A stretch of DNA of 64,000 nucleotides from Pontibacter diazotrophicus (GCF_003367245.1 NZ_QRGR01000010.1:124001-188000); one strand, 5' to 3'. Shown: positions 52,303-64,000, numbered from the stretch's first letter. Numbers and translations are program-made. The notes: generated from the letters alone by a model not told the origin.

Positions 52303-53490
52303 TTAAGCCTTCAACTCCTGCAGTGCCACATAGGCCATCAGCCCGATACTCGTTTCGAGGGCGGCCTCATCTATATTAAAGGTAGGGGTATGCACTCCTG
52401 ACACAATGCCGCGTGCCTCGTTGCGGGTGCCGAGGCGGTAGAAGCAGGCAGGAACTTCCTGGGAGTAGTAGGCAAAGTCCTCTGCTCCCATCCATAAATC
52501 CAGATCCACCACATTGTCTGCGCCCAAGTATGATTCTGCGGCGGCGCGGGCTCTCTCCGTCAGTTCCGGGTCGTTCTGCAGAAAAGGGTAGCCATTCTTG
52601 ATGTCGATATCGCAGCTGCCGCCCATGCTCTCGCAGAGGCCTTCGGCCAGTTTCTTAATACGCTTGTGCGCCTCTTTCCGCCATACCTCGTTCATCGTCC
52701 GGAAGGTACCTTCTATCTTCACCTCATCCGGAATCACATTGGTTGCTCCCTTTGCCTCAATTTTACCGAAAGATAGCACCGAAGGCACTTTCGGGCTGGC
52801 ATGGCGGCTCACAATCTGCTGCAGTGCCACAATAAGGTGTGAGGCTATCAGCACGGTGTCTATGTTCTGCTCGGGCATGGCTGCGTGCCCGCCTTTGCCT
52901 TTCACTGTGATGTAAATTTCGTCGGCACTCGCCATGTACATACCGGACCGGAAGCCTACTTTGCCTGCCGGCAGCATCGGGAAAACGTGCTGGCCTACTA
53001 TCTTTTCAGGAGCCGGGTTCTGCAGCACGCCTTCTTTGATCATGATGGAGGCTCCGCCCGGGAATTTTTCCTCCCCTGGCTGAAAGATAAGCTTTACAGT
53101 GCCCTCAAACTCCTCCCGCAGTTCCTGCAGAATACGGGCCGCGCCCAGGAGGGAGGCCGTGTGTACATCATGGCCACAGGCATGCATGATGCCTTCGTTT
53201 CTAGATTTATAAGCCACCTCATTTGCCTCAACTATGGGCAGGGCATCTAAATCGGCGCGCAGGGCAATGGTTCTTTTCTCCGGGTTCTTTCCTTCAATCA
53301 GCGCTACCAGACCTGTTCCAGCCATCGGAGCGGGCTCTAGGCCATAGCTCTCCAGCACCTGCTTTACATAAGCGGCGGTGTTGTGCTCCTCAAACGACAG
53401 TTCAGGATTGGCGTGTATGTGTCGGCGCACCTGCACGGTGTCGGGGGCGTAGGCTTGTGCCAGTTCTTTTACTTTATCTACAGTGCTCAT
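52303..53490 (-). CDS. M20-family amidohydrolase
   Basis: 395 residues. Metal-binding motifs: 'MHACGHDVHTAS' near 101-112 with the first zinc ligands, the catalytic/ligand 'GEEKFPGG' Glu pair near 138 and a distal His in 'GVHTPTFN' near 367. The dimerisation insert ('HAAMPEQNIDTVLIA') is present. Such enzymes cleave N-acyl amino acids or hippurate-like amides; the exact substrate is not readable. Starts the operon with the 206-aa and DUF2490 genes. Confidence 0.9.
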   Translation of the reverse strand: MSTVDKVKELAQAYAPDTVQVRRHIHANPELSFEEHNTAAYVKQVLESYGLEPAPMAGTGLVALIEGKNPEKRTIALRADLDALPIVEANEVAYKSRNEGIMHACGHDVHTASLLGAARILQELREEFEGTVKLIFQPGEEKFPGGASIMIKEGVLQNPAPEKIVGQHVFPMLPAGKVGFRSGMYMASADEIYITVKGKGGHAAMPEQNIDTVLIASHLIVALQQIVSRHASPKVPSVLSFGKIEAKGATNVIPDEVKIEGTFRTMNEVWRKEAHKRIKKLAEGLCESMGGSCDIDIKNGYPFLQNDPELTERARAAAESYLGADNVVDLDLWMGAEDFAYYSQEVPACFYRLGTRNEARGIVSGVHTPTFNIDEAALETSIGLMAYVALQELKA

Positions 53491-53532
53491 AAATCAATAG
53501 GCTAATGCGGGTATGTGCTGTGGTATCAAAAA

Positions 53533-53571
53533 TAAAAAAGCGTTGCGACTATATCAGGCCGCAACGCTTTT
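53533..53571 (-). terminator. Terminator of the deoC/SPOR unit
   Basis: AAAAGCGTTGCG, a 12-nt loop and CGCAACGCTTTT, followed on the - strand by TTTTTATTTTTG, 45 bases past the SPOR gene stop. Confidence 0.88.
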
Positions 53572-53615
53572 AATAAAGTCCATTGTCTTTTGTCTAACGT
53601 CTATAGTCTGATCGC

Positions 53616-54128
53616 TCAGTACGACTTGTTAATGTTAATCTGTTCCTGCACTATCTGTGCGTTCGGAATAAGGTCTGATAGCTGATTGAGCACCTGTTGC
53701 GCCTCTACACGGCTAAAGAAGTCCCCTACCTTCAGGCGGAAATTAGGCTGCTGGTAGGTCAGGTAATCTTTCTCTTCCGGCACCCGTGCAATAATAGATT
53801 TCCGCAGGTCCATGACTGTCTGGCGCTCAGAGCCATTGTAGGCTAGAATGCGATAGCCTTGTGCATACTTAATGTTTTTGTTTACGCTTGCCACGGTATC
53901 CATCAGCACGGCCACTTTTTGGTTTACGTGGTTGGTGGGCTCTATACGTGCCACAGGCGCAGCGGCATCATCCATCGGATATTTAGGCCGGTACTGGCTC
54001 AGGTCTTCCGCTACTTTAACTCTTGTAGTTCCCCTGCCTGTATCTCCCGTGGCCCTGGCCGACGGAGAGGAACAGGCAGCACTGATAACGAAAGCGAGCA
54101 AAAGGAAAAGACTAACTATTCTGTTCAT
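53616..54128 (-). CDS. SPOR-domain lipoprotein
   Basis: 170 residues. Lipoprotein signal with lipobox SAAC (Cys19), a Pro/Ala linker (about 40-65), then a SPOR domain at about 88-165 ('QGYRILAYNGSERQTVMDLRKSI' to 'FFSRVEAQQVLNQLSDLIPNAQIV'). SPOR domains bind denuded glycan of septal peptidoglycan, so an envelope or division role is likely. Its start overlaps the deoC end by 17 bases. Confidence 0.85.
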   Translation of the reverse strand: MNRIVSLFLLLAFVISAACSSPSARATGDTGRGTTRVKVAEDLSQYRPKYPMDDAAAPVARIEPTNHVNQKVAVLMDTVASVNKNIKYAQGYRILAYNGSERQTVMDLRKSIIARVPEEKDYLTYQQPNFRLKVGDFFSRVEAQQVLNQLSDLIPNAQIVQEQININKSY

Positions 54129-54783
54129 GGGTAACTATTTTAACGCTGGCAGAACAGCCTAACCTGTCGGCACCAGCCTTGATAAACGCTTCGGCATCGG
54201 CAAATGTTTTAATGCCTCCTGATGCTTTGATCTTGACCTGATTCGGCAGTACGCGGCGCATCAGCTTTATATCTTCCACAGACGCACCACGCGAGGCAAA
54301 GCCCGTAGAGGTTTTTACGTAATCCGCTTCTGCAGCAACGCAAATTTCACAGGCTTTCTCAATTTCCTCCGGAGATAACAGAGCTGTTTCGATGATTACT
54401 TTGAGCTCCGCTTTCTTCAGGTGGCAAAACTGGGCCAGTTCACTCAGTTCTTTTTCCACGGCTGCATACTTCCCTGATTTGAAGGCAGAGATATTCATCA
54501 CCACATCAATTTCAGTAGCGCCGTCTTCTATGGCCTGGTGCGTCTCCAGCAGCTTTACCTTTTCGTGGTGGTAGCCCAGCGGAAATCCAATTACTGTCGC
54601 CACCTTCACCAGCGCGCCGGGGCCGAGGCTCTCTTTAGCCAAGGCTACATAGCATGGAGCCACACAAACAGCAGCGAAGCCATAGTTGCGTGCCTCGTTG
54701 CAAAGCTGCACCACCTGGTTGGCAGTTGCCTCGGGGCGCAGCTGGGTATGATCGATATAAGTAGCCAGTTCGTCTGCTTCCAT
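54112..54783 (-). CDS. deoC: Deoxyribose-phosphate aldolase
   Basis: 223 residues from the ATG at 54783; the frame upstream is atypical. TIM barrel with 'YIDHTQLRPEAT' at the start, Asp93 in EIDVVMN, the Schiff-base Lys157 in YVKTSTGF and Lys186 in KIKASGGIK. It splits 2-deoxyribose-5-phosphate to glyceraldehyde-3-phosphate and acetaldehyde in nucleoside salvage. Followed with a 17-base overlap by the SPOR lipoprotein; secA lies upstream of it, 119 bases away on the same strand. Confidence 0.95.
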   Translation of the reverse strand: MEADELATYIDHTQLRPEATANQVVQLCNEARNYGFAAVCVAPCYVALAKESLGPGALVKVATVIGFPLGYHHEKVKLLETHQAIEDGATEIDVVMNISAFKSGKYAAVEKELSELAQFCHLKKAELKVIIETALLSPEEIEKACEICVAAEADYVKTSTGFASRGASVEDIKLMRRVLPNQVKIKASGGIKTFADAEAFIKAGADRLGCSASVKIVTHEQNS

Positions 54784-54902
54784 AAAATAAGCTAAAAGAG
54801 AAAGGACATAAGAGAAAGAATTCACTTCCCTTATATCCTTTTCCTTTGTGTATGTACTTGTATGAGGCGCTTCTCTATCTTGATTCAAGACAATGATTTG
54901 CC

Positions 54903-58280
<3,378 letters not shown>

Positions 58281-58573
58281 GTGTATGTATCTTCTTTAAT
58301 TAAATCCTCTGTTCGTATTATCGTCAAAAATAAGCTGTTTTTCCGACATTCTTTGTGTCTTGTACTAAAACAGTACCAGAATAACAGTTGTATAGCTTTT
58401 CTGCCAAATTTTCCGCTAAAGCATATAGCTTTTGCTATACTTAAACCAGCAGCATAATAAGCTATGCCATACTAGGTAACGTGTGGCAATGTGGCAGAAG
58501 TTCGATTTTGATCGCTACAATTTTCCTACTGTTGGTTCTTTCTGACGGAGACGTTGCGCGACTTGAACGATAA

Positions 58574-59020
58574 TTAGTATATCGTGGAATCAGGGTTGTT
58601 TAACTCAAACCTGATTTCTCCATTCTGTTCTATACCCGTTCCTACCCAGCCGGCCTTTCTGTAGAATGCTTCTGCCCGGGTACCGGGGTCTGTAGAAAGC
58701 CACAGCTTAGACTGCCCGGCATCAAAACTCCAGGTCACCATCAGGTCGTGCAATTCCCTGCCAGTCCCTTTCTTCTCAAACAGCGGGTCAACAAACAATG
58801 CCCAGATGTTTGACCGTGATAGGTCTACAATCGCGAAGCCGACCACTTCACCCTCTGCCTCACATACCCAACCAGCTCCTTTTTCCTGCAACATCTTACT
58901 ACACATAGCAGGCGTAACCCGCGAAGGGTCTGACAACTGGTTTTCCAGTACCGCCATCCGCACTCTAAACATGCCTTCAATATCTCCTACTGTTGCGCGG
59001 CGAAAAACTATTCCTGACAT
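58574..59020 (-). CDS. GNAT N-acetyltransferase
   Basis: 148 residues from the ATG at 59020 (the longer frame to 59224 lies over the next GNAT). GNAT core: 'VFRRATVGDIEGMFRVRMAV' N-terminal strand, 'VGFAIVDLSRSNIWALFVDPLFEKKGTGRELHDLM' acetyl-CoA loop (about 72-105) and a C-terminal 'FYRKAGWVGTG'. Substrate unknown. Last gene of the dapF-GNAT-GNAT run, 29 bases after the previous gene. Confidence 0.88.
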   Translation of the reverse strand: MSGIVFRRATVGDIEGMFRVRMAVLENQLSDPSRVTPAMCSKMLQEKGAGWVCEAEGEVVGFAIVDLSRSNIWALFVDPLFEKKGTGRELHDLMVTWSFDAGQSKLWLSTDPGTRAEAFYRKAGWVGTGIEQNGEIRFELNNPDSTIY

Positions 59021-59049
59021 ATCAGCACAAAGATTATTTGAAACTTTTC

Positions 59050-59568
59050 TTACGAAAGCACCTTCTGAAACTCTACCACGTCCTGCCAGCCAGTGGGTGT
59101 TTGCAGCCAGTCTTTGCGGATACCAACTCTTTCGAAACCGGCTTTCTGAAAAAGATTGATGCTGGCCAGGTTTGTGGCCGTAACGGTGCAGTATACCTGG
59201 TGTAGCAGCAAGGTGCTCTGGCAATAGTCTAGCAACAGTTGAAGTGCCTCCGGCGCATGCCCTTTGCCCCTATGCGGAGCAGCCACCACAATGCCCAAAC
59301 CTGCCCGCCTGTGCAAGGGGTCAAAATCGAAGAGGTCAATAGCCCCGGTGGCCTGGTCCTCCTGATTGCAGATAACCAGCCGTAGCTGTTTTACAGTGTA
59401 AATGTCGAGGGTGGCATTTTCGAGATACGCTTGCAGCACAAATCTCGAGTAGGGGGTGAGGCTATTGCCTACATGCCAGACAGACGTATCGTTTTCGAGG
59501 GTGTATAAAAAATCCAGATCAGTGGGTTCTAAAGCTCTGAGATATGTTTTTTCTGAACGTAGAAACAC
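59050..59568 (-). CDS. GNAT N-acetyltransferase, RimL-like
   Basis: 172 residues. 'YLRALEPTDLDFLYTLENDTSVW' N-terminal layout, 'GAIDLFDFDPLHRRAGLGIVVAAPHRGKGHAPEALQLLLDY' acetyl-CoA region (about 77-117) and 'NLASINLFQKAGFERVG' near 140. The pattern is of RimL/RimJ or spermidine-type acetyltransferases. Starts 19 bases after dapF ends on the same strand. Confidence 0.9.
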   Translation of the reverse strand: MFLRSEKTYLRALEPTDLDFLYTLENDTSVWHVGNSLTPYSRFVLQAYLENATLDIYTVKQLRLVICNQEDQATGAIDLFDFDPLHRRAGLGIVVAAPHRGKGHAPEALQLLLDYCQSTLLLHQVYCTVTATNLASINLFQKAGFERVGIRKDWLQTPTGWQDVVEFQKVLS

Positions 59569-59587
59569 GCTGATTGGGATTTAGGGT

Positions 59588-60388
59588 TTACAGTTGCTGT
59601 TGTGGCTGCGCCTGCTGCAGCGGCACAGAACCTGTGAAGACTTGCTTCGCCGGCCCTACCAGGTTGATGTGTTTGATGGTATCTCCATCTTGTTTGAAGG
59701 TTACCTCCAACTCACCGCCTAAGGTTTTTACCTGCACGGGGCTCTTTAGCCCTTTCAAGCCTGCCACCAAAGCACAGGCGGTAACGCCCGTTCCGCACGA
59801 AAGTGTTTCATCTTCCACACCGCGCTCATAGGTGCGCACAAATATTTCATCCTCTGAAATCCGCTGTACAAAGTTCACGTTTGTGCCCTCTGCTGCAAAG
59901 CGCTCGTTGTAGCGGACGGCACGGCCTTCTGCATACACGTCCAGATCCTGCACGTTATCGACAAAGCGTACATAGTGCGGAGAACCGGTGTTCAGGTAAA
60001 AATCTGCTCCAATCTGCTCTATCTGCTGCACGTCATTCATCTTTAGCTGGATGAGGTCACGCTCCACGCTGGCCTGATGCTCTCCATCGGCGGCCAGGAA
60101 ACAAGCCACGTCTTCTATCACGCCCAATTGCCTTGCAAAACGCACCGTGCAGCGCGCGCCATTCCCGCACATGGAGCCTAAGCGGCCGTCGGCGTTGTAG
60201 TACACCATCTCAAAGTCGTAGTCCGGATGGTCCTGCAGCAGAATTAATCCATCTGCCCCAACGCCGGTGCGTCTGTCACAAATTTGCTTTACAAACGTTT
60301 CATCGTCTGTAGGAAAAGAATGTTTACGATTATCGACCATCACGAAGTCGTTCCCCGTGCCCTGGTACTTATAAAAGGTTATTGCCAT
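59588..60388 (-). CDS. dapF: Diaminopimelate epimerase
   Basis: 266 residues. The two catalytic cysteines are Cys74 in MCGNGARC and Cys198 in LSCGTGVTAC, with 'YQGTGNDFVMVDN' at the start and 'NTGSPHYVRFV' mid-protein. It converts LL- to meso-diaminopimelate for lysine and peptidoglycan. The C-terminal 12 residues are glutamine-rich (QQAQPQQQL), an odd tail. First gene of a three-gene - strand run; its upstream region carries a MITE-like element. Confidence 0.96.
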   Translation of the reverse strand: MAITFYKYQGTGNDFVMVDNRKHSFPTDDETFVKQICDRRTGVGADGLILLQDHPDYDFEMVYYNADGRLGSMCGNGARCTVRFARQLGVIEDVACFLAADGEHQASVERDLIQLKMNDVQQIEQIGADFYLNTGSPHYVRFVDNVQDLDVYAEGRAVRYNERFAAEGTNVNFVQRISEDEIFVRTYERGVEDETLSCGTGVTACALVAGLKGLKSPVQVKTLGGELEVTFKQDGDTIKHINLVGPAKQVFTGSVPLQQAQPQQQL

Positions 60389-60445
60389 ATCAGTGTAACA
60401 AAAAAATAGGCGACTGCGTGCACCTTTTAAGGTTCGGTGGATACG

Positions 60446-60608
60446 AGAGCCTGCTTAAACGTCATCCTTTGCGCTGCAAATTGCCCATAAAGGAACCTGT
60501 CATCACAGTTTTCTCACTCCATAGCGCTGCTATGAAGCTCTAAAACCGTTTCGCCAGAACCCTTTCTGAGCAATTTTCGCTTACAAAAACGAAATTTAAA
60601 CAGGCTCT
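60446..60608. mobile_element. MITE-like element with terminal inverted repeats
   Basis: About 163 bases. Left end AGAGCCTGCTTAAA at 60446-60459 and right end TTTAAACAGGCTCT at 60595-60608 are inverted repeats with one mismatch, of the GAGCCTG-type used by IS5-like elements. Inside, CATAGC-gct-GCTATG at about 60520-60540 is a perfect hairpin. No transposase frame. Direct target repeats are not evident. It lies in the divergent dapF/methyltransferase promoter region, 5 bases from the TACTTTTG box at 60613. Confidence 0.55.
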
Positions 60609-60665
60609 TAAGTACTTTTGCCTCTACCTCTAACCGGCACACAGCCAGAAATTAACGACAAAGAT

Positions 60666-61559
60666 ATGTATTCCTTTCTTACAACAGAAAACTGGGATGA
60701 TTATGAATTGGTAGATTCCGGAAATTTCGAGAAACTGGAACGCTTTGGCCAATATTATGTGGCGCGCCCTGAGCCTCAGGCCATTTGGGACAAGCACCTT
60801 CCAGAGCAGGAGTGGCAGCGAATGGCCAATGCTGTATTTACCCGCGACAAAAACAGCACCGAAAAGGGCCAGTGGCAGCTGAAGAAAGGAATGCCCGAGC
60901 AGTGGTACATCAACTATAACTACAACGACCTGAAACTGCGCTTTCGTTTAGGATTATCCTCTTTTAAACATGTGGGCCTGTTTCCGGAGCAGGACAGCAA
61001 CTGGAAATTTATTTATGATACTACCCGAAGATTGCAGACGCCGCAGCCAAAGGTGCTGAACATGTTTGCCTATACAGGTGCCGCCACACTCGCCGCCAAA
61101 GCTGCCGGAGCCGACGTAACGCACCTCGATTCGGTGAAGCAGGTAAACTTCTGGGCCCGCGACAACATGGAAGCCAGCAACCTCGACAACGTGCGCTGGA
61201 TTGTGGAAGACGCCATGAAGTATGCCCGCCGGGAGGTAAAGCGCGGCAACACCTACAACGGCATCATCCTGGACCCTCCCTCCTATGGCCGCGGCCCGAA
61301 CGGCGAAAAATGGCAGCTGGAAAACGAGCTGAACGAGATGGTGAAGCTGTGCCGCGAACTGCTGGACAAAACGGATTTTTTCCTGCTCATTAACCTCTAC
61401 TCCATCGGCTTCTCCGCCATGATTCTGGATAACCTGATGCGGGAGACATTCGGAGAGCAGGTGCAGAACGAAGAACTGGGGGAGCTATACCTGCACGATA
61501 ACGGCAACAGGAGATTGCCGTTAGGGACGTTTTTTAGGTTTAGTTCGGTGGGGAGGTAA
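60666..61559 (+). CDS. COG1092-type SAM-dependent methyltransferase (RlmI-like)
   Basis: 297 residues from the ATG at 60666; a TTG at 60618 overlaps the probable -7 box. Rossmann SAM-binding motif 'LNMFAYTGAATLAAKAAGADVTHLDSVK' (about 135-160), catalytic-type 'ILDPPSYGRGPNGEKW' near 215 and 'SIGFSAMILDN' at the C-terminal end. RlmI-type enzymes make 5-methylcytosine in 23S rRNA; this one lacks an obvious PUA domain, so its RNA target is uncertain. Ends beside a decayed SDR fragment on the other strand. Confidence 0.88.
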   Translation: MYSFLTTENWDDYELVDSGNFEKLERFGQYYVARPEPQAIWDKHLPEQEWQRMANAVFTRDKNSTEKGQWQLKKGMPEQWYINYNYNDLKLRFRLGLSSFKHVGLFPEQDSNWKFIYDTTRRLQTPQPKVLNMFAYTGAATLAAKAAGADVTHLDSVKQVNFWARDNMEASNLDNVRWIVEDAMKYARREVKRGNTYNGIILDPPSYGRGPNGEKWQLENELNEMVKLCRELLDKTDFFLLINLYSIGFSAMILDNLMRETFGEQVQNEELGELYLHDNGNRRLPLGTFFRFSSVGR

Positions 61560-61711
61560 TATATTCTGTGGCTATCTCTTCTAGTACTTTCCTGCTTTGC
61601 GCAGCCAATACAACACTTCCTCCCCTTCCGGCACTTCAGCACAGTGGCTTTGCCAGTACCGCTGGTGGCTCCTGTAATCACCATTACCTGATTTGTCTTG
61701 TTTCTTTTCTT
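61540..61711 (-). pseudogene. Decayed short-chain dehydrogenase fragment
   Basis: One frame reads 'QVMVITGATSGTGKAT', the classical SDR cofactor loop (GATSGxGKAT), then loses sense; a second frame resumes 'GGSVVLAAQSRKVLEEIATEYI', the next SDR strand and helix, before stopping at 61540. One-base frameshift plus truncation explain this. Only about 55 residues of an SDR N terminus remain, overlapping the methyltransferase 3' end. Confidence 0.7.
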
Positions 61712-61949
61712 AATAGCTTACACCATTCCGATAAATGCCTATACCACATTTCTCTTGCTAAAAAAGCCATGCAGGGTTAAGCTTGAACAAGGCTGCGCAG
61801 CCGTCGCCTTCCTCTTCCCGACTCTGCGTTTTTAGCTTCTTCCACAATTCAGCCTTTACGGCTTTTAATAAGAACCACCACCTGCTGAGCCCGTAATATA
61901 AGTCACTTAACAGCAAATTAGTAGATGTTTTTTATTTTAAAGAATTGAT
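61712..61949. other. Non-coding interval before the 170-aa membrane gene
   Basis: No gene or strong hairpin seen. It must hold the promoter of the + strand gene at 61950, but no good TAnnTTTG with -33 was found. Confidence 0.4.
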
Positions 61950-62462
61950 ATGTCAAAAGGTTCAAGAAGTATAGCAGCAGAATTGATAAAAGGTGCCATC
62001 GCAGGAGCAGCTTCCGTGTGGGTAATGGATAGGATTACCTGGTACATGTACAAGAATGAAGACCCCAAAGCATATTTGAAAGAGAAAAAAGCACAAGTGC
62101 ACGGAAAGTATGTGGCAGACGTGGCAGTTGACAAAGCACTTGAGGCAACCGGAGCAGATCTTACTGACAGGCAGCGTTGGATGGCAGGAAGGGGCGTGCA
62201 CTATTTTCTGGGGATGGCACCGGGGATGCTTTACGCCGCATTACGGCACAAGGTAAAGGGACTGGACGCAGGAGGAGGGTCTCTATACGGGTTTGGCCTT
62301 TTTGTAGTGATGGATGAGTTAGTAGCACCGGTGACAGGTCTGTCCTCAGGGCCTATGGCTTACCCATGGCAGGCGCACGCCAGGGGCTTGGCTGGCCACC
62401 TTGCAGTAGGAATGGTTACTGATGGTATGCTGAGAATGCTGGATAAAGCATTACCAGAATAA
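61950..62462 (+). CDS. Small membrane protein, DUF1440/YagU-like
   Basis: 170 residues with hydrophobic segments at about 15-33 ('AIAGAASVWVMDRITWYMY'), 85-100 and 110-130 ('LYGFGLFVVMDELVAPVTG') and a Gly/Ala-rich C-terminal part ('ARGLAGHLAVGMVTDGML'). Polar residues within the membrane parts are few. It resembles the YagU/DUF1440 inner-membrane family, which is linked to acid resistance in enterobacteria; here the role is unknown. Own terminator; no operon partner. Confidence 0.65.
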   Translation: MSKGSRSIAAELIKGAIAGAASVWVMDRITWYMYKNEDPKAYLKEKKAQVHGKYVADVAVDKALEATGADLTDRQRWMAGRGVHYFLGMAPGMLYAALRHKVKGLDAGGGSLYGFGLFVVMDELVAPVTGLSSGPMAYPWQAHARGLAGHLAVGMVTDGMLRMLDKALPE

Positions 62463-63012
62463 CCTGTTACTGTCCGTTCCCCTCCTTGTTGAGAAGGCAT
62501 ACAGGTTCAGGAATACGAAGAGCCTCTATTTTGTTAAAGAACAAAATGAGAAACAAAGAAGCCTGGGGCCACTACCCAGGCTTCTTTTATGGGTTTGCCA
62601 GCATCGTTTTATTGAAAAGCAGCGATGATAAAAGCAGACTACCCATTTAACTATTGACATCATAGGTAGCGTACTATCAAGTGAAAGGGGGCCTTTGCCG
62701 TTGGAGTGGAGCTAATGGAAAGGTTTACCTGATAGCAATAGCAGCACGTGCTACCTCTTTTTTGTGCCCGTAGCACTTTAACTTCATCACGTTGATTGTA
62801 TACCTTTGGGATTCCGCTAAATAACTCATTAGCGGAGACTTCGTACGGAAGTCAATACAGGTAATTTATCCTTTCCTGAGATAGGGCATTTACGCGCCTC
62901 ACTTGAATTAAAGTATCATCTACTTGCTTCCGTACATCAATTTTGTTTGCCAATTGATACCAAGAGAGTATATAAACCTAACGCTACTTTGAAACCATTA
63001 CTCCCCGTCTTT
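62463..63012 (+). other. Long leader region before ppx with competing hairpins
   Basis: 550 bases without a gene. After the terminator at 62555, two hairpins stand in tandem: TCCGCTAA-ataactca-TTAGCGGA at 62813-62836 and GACTTC-gtacg-GAAGTC at 62837-62853. GTACGGAAG at 62843-62851 is also exactly complementary to CTTCCGTAC at 62927-62935, so an alternative fold exists. A TACCTTTG box sits at about 62801-62808. Structured leader or small RNA is possible. Confidence 0.4.
62555..62588 (+). terminator. Terminator of the 170-aa membrane gene
   Basis: AAAGAAGCCTGG, a short loop and CCAGGCTTCTTTT, 92 bases after the stop. Confidence 0.85.
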
Positions 63013-63957
63013 ATGAAAAAATGCTTCGCACTTATAGACATGGGCACCAACACTTTTCACCTGCTAATTACAGAGGTAGATGAAGGTGGCCAACAGCATG
63101 ACTTCGTGAAAACGAAGGTGCCGGTACGTTTAGGGCAGGGCGGCATCAGCAACGGAGCTATTGCGCCGGAAGCCTATGAGCGCGCTATCCGGACGCTAAA
63201 GGATTTCAGAAGGCAGGTTGATGAGCATGAGGTGGAGACAGTAAGGGCAATGGCAACGAGCATGGTGCGGAATGCCTCGAATGGCGATGACTTCATCAAG
63301 GATATTTTTAAGTGGACCGACATACAGGTGGAGGTAATTGACGGAGACAAGGAGGCCGAGTTCATTTACTATGGAGTGCGATCAGCCGGTGTATTGGATG
63401 AGCAAACGTCGCTGGTGATGGACATTGGCGGTGGCAGTGTGGAGTTCATTATCTGCAATAAGCAGGAGATTTTCTGGAAACGCAGCTTTGAAATCGGGGC
63501 GCAGCGCCTGATGGACCAGTTCTTCAAGCAAGACCCCATTGCACCGGAAAATGCCGAAGCAGAGAAAGTGTATCTAAGAGAAAAGCTACAGCCACTTACT
63601 GAAGCTGTGGCGCAATACAAGCCGAAGGTTTTAGTAGGTTCTTCCGGTACCTTCGATACGCTGTGTGACATTGATGCGCAAAGCAAAGGCGACTCCAGCC
63701 GACAGCAAAACCAACCAGCCGCCTCTGTGCTGCCTATAGACGACTTTTACCAGATACACCACGACCTGCTGCGCAAGAACCATGAAGAGCGTCTGGCTAT
63801 ACCGGGTATGCTGGAGATGCGCGTGGACATGATTGTGCTGGCTAGCATCGCTGTTGACTTTGTATTGGAGGCTTATAACCTGCAGGAAATCCGGGTTTCT
63901 GCTTATGCGCTGAAGGAAGGGGTACTGCAAAAGGTTCTGGAGGACGAGCGAGTATAG
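63013..63957 (+). CDS. ppx: Ppx/GppA-family phosphatase
   Basis: 314 residues from the ATG at 63013, which begins at 'MKKCFALIDMGTNTFHLL'; the frame upstream (TTG at 62947) adds 22 unlikely residues. ASKHA-fold hallmarks: 'DMGTNTFHLLI' phosphate loop at about 8-18, 'VMDIGGGSVEFI' second loop near 136-147, and 'SSGTFDTLCDI' near 213. The family cleaves polyphosphate end-wise or pppGpp; the short form here lacks the C-terminal HD domain, so it could be either. Follows a leader with competing hairpins. Confidence 0.9.
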   Translation: MKKCFALIDMGTNTFHLLITEVDEGGQQHDFVKTKVPVRLGQGGISNGAIAPEAYERAIRTLKDFRRQVDEHEVETVRAMATSMVRNASNGDDFIKDIFKWTDIQVEVIDGDKEAEFIYYGVRSAGVLDEQTSLVMDIGGGSVEFIICNKQEIFWKRSFEIGAQRLMDQFFKQDPIAPENAEAEKVYLREKLQPLTEAVAQYKPKVLVGSSGTFDTLCDIDAQSKGDSSRQQNQPAASVLPIDDFYQIHHDLLRKNHEERLAIPGMLEMRVDMIVLASIAVDFVLEAYNLQEIRVSAYALKEGVLQKVLEDERV

Positions 63958-64000
63958 ACTGGTGCATGAAGTATAGACTTTCTCCGTTACAGTTACCATC

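Overview
The window is a chromosomal housekeeping stretch from a member of the Bacteroidota, most like the Hymenobacteraceae (Pontibacter/Rufibacter group). Reasons seen in the sequence: several promoters match the Bacteroidota consensus (TTG or TTTG, about 20 nt, then TAnnTTTG); Shine-Dalgarno motifs are mostly weak; Gldless but typical families are present (BatD, DUF3108, DUF2490, LytS/LytTR pairs, a TPP-riboswitch TonB receptor, a long SecA of 1125 residues). The genus is an inference. I saw no tRNA, rRNA, CRISPR array, prophage, conjugative module, intact transposase or biosynthetic cluster.

Layout. 0-6 kb: 5' part of batD (runs off the left edge), a small gene with a consensus promoter and a dyad operator, queG, ruvB (flanked by two inverted copies of a hairpin repeat), a glutaryl-CoA dehydrogenase-like gene and a nested inverted-repeat element. 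6-12 kb: a thiamin-uptake-like cluster (TonB receptor behind a TPP riboswitch, PnuC-type permease, NadR-like P-loop kinase, two tiny overlapping ORFs) with an aldose epimerase and a rhodanese. 12-22 kb, mostly + strand: guaB; an RsbU/RsbV/RsbW-like partner-switching module; a periplasmic folding operon (parvulin-OmpA lipoprotein, SurA-like protein, MoxR ATPase). 22-35 kb: SDR, GNAT, recA, DUF3108, a PhoB/PhoR-like two-component system, a LytS/LytTR pair with a small membrane protein, an RluA-type pseudouridine synthase, a quinone oxidoreductase and a MacB-like permease.

36-41 kb: a BlaI/BlaR1-like pair whose receptor carries three copies of an unfamiliar repeat, then the rplM-rpsI-rpsB-tsf ribosomal/translation genes. 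41-46 kb, - strand: small hypothetical, MutS-like ATPase, RidA, and an ECF sigma/anti-sigma/DUF4097-like operon. 46.2-46.8 kb: an intergenic region with a dense cluster of DnaA boxes, the best oriC candidate here. 46.8-60.4 kb, - strand: ALDH7-type dehydrogenase, HtrA protease, small heat-shock protein, a DUF2490 pair, M20 amidohydrolase, SPOR lipoprotein, deoC, secA, two GNATs and dapF. 60.4-64 kb: a MITE-like element, a COG1092 methyltransferase, a decayed SDR fragment, a small membrane protein, and a Ppx/GppA phosphatase with a structured leader.

The points most worth following up are the DnaA-box cluster, the BlaR1 repeat domain, the thiamin cluster with its possible kinase, the parvulin-OmpA chimera and the intergenic repeat families. 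No clear new defence or mobile system was found.
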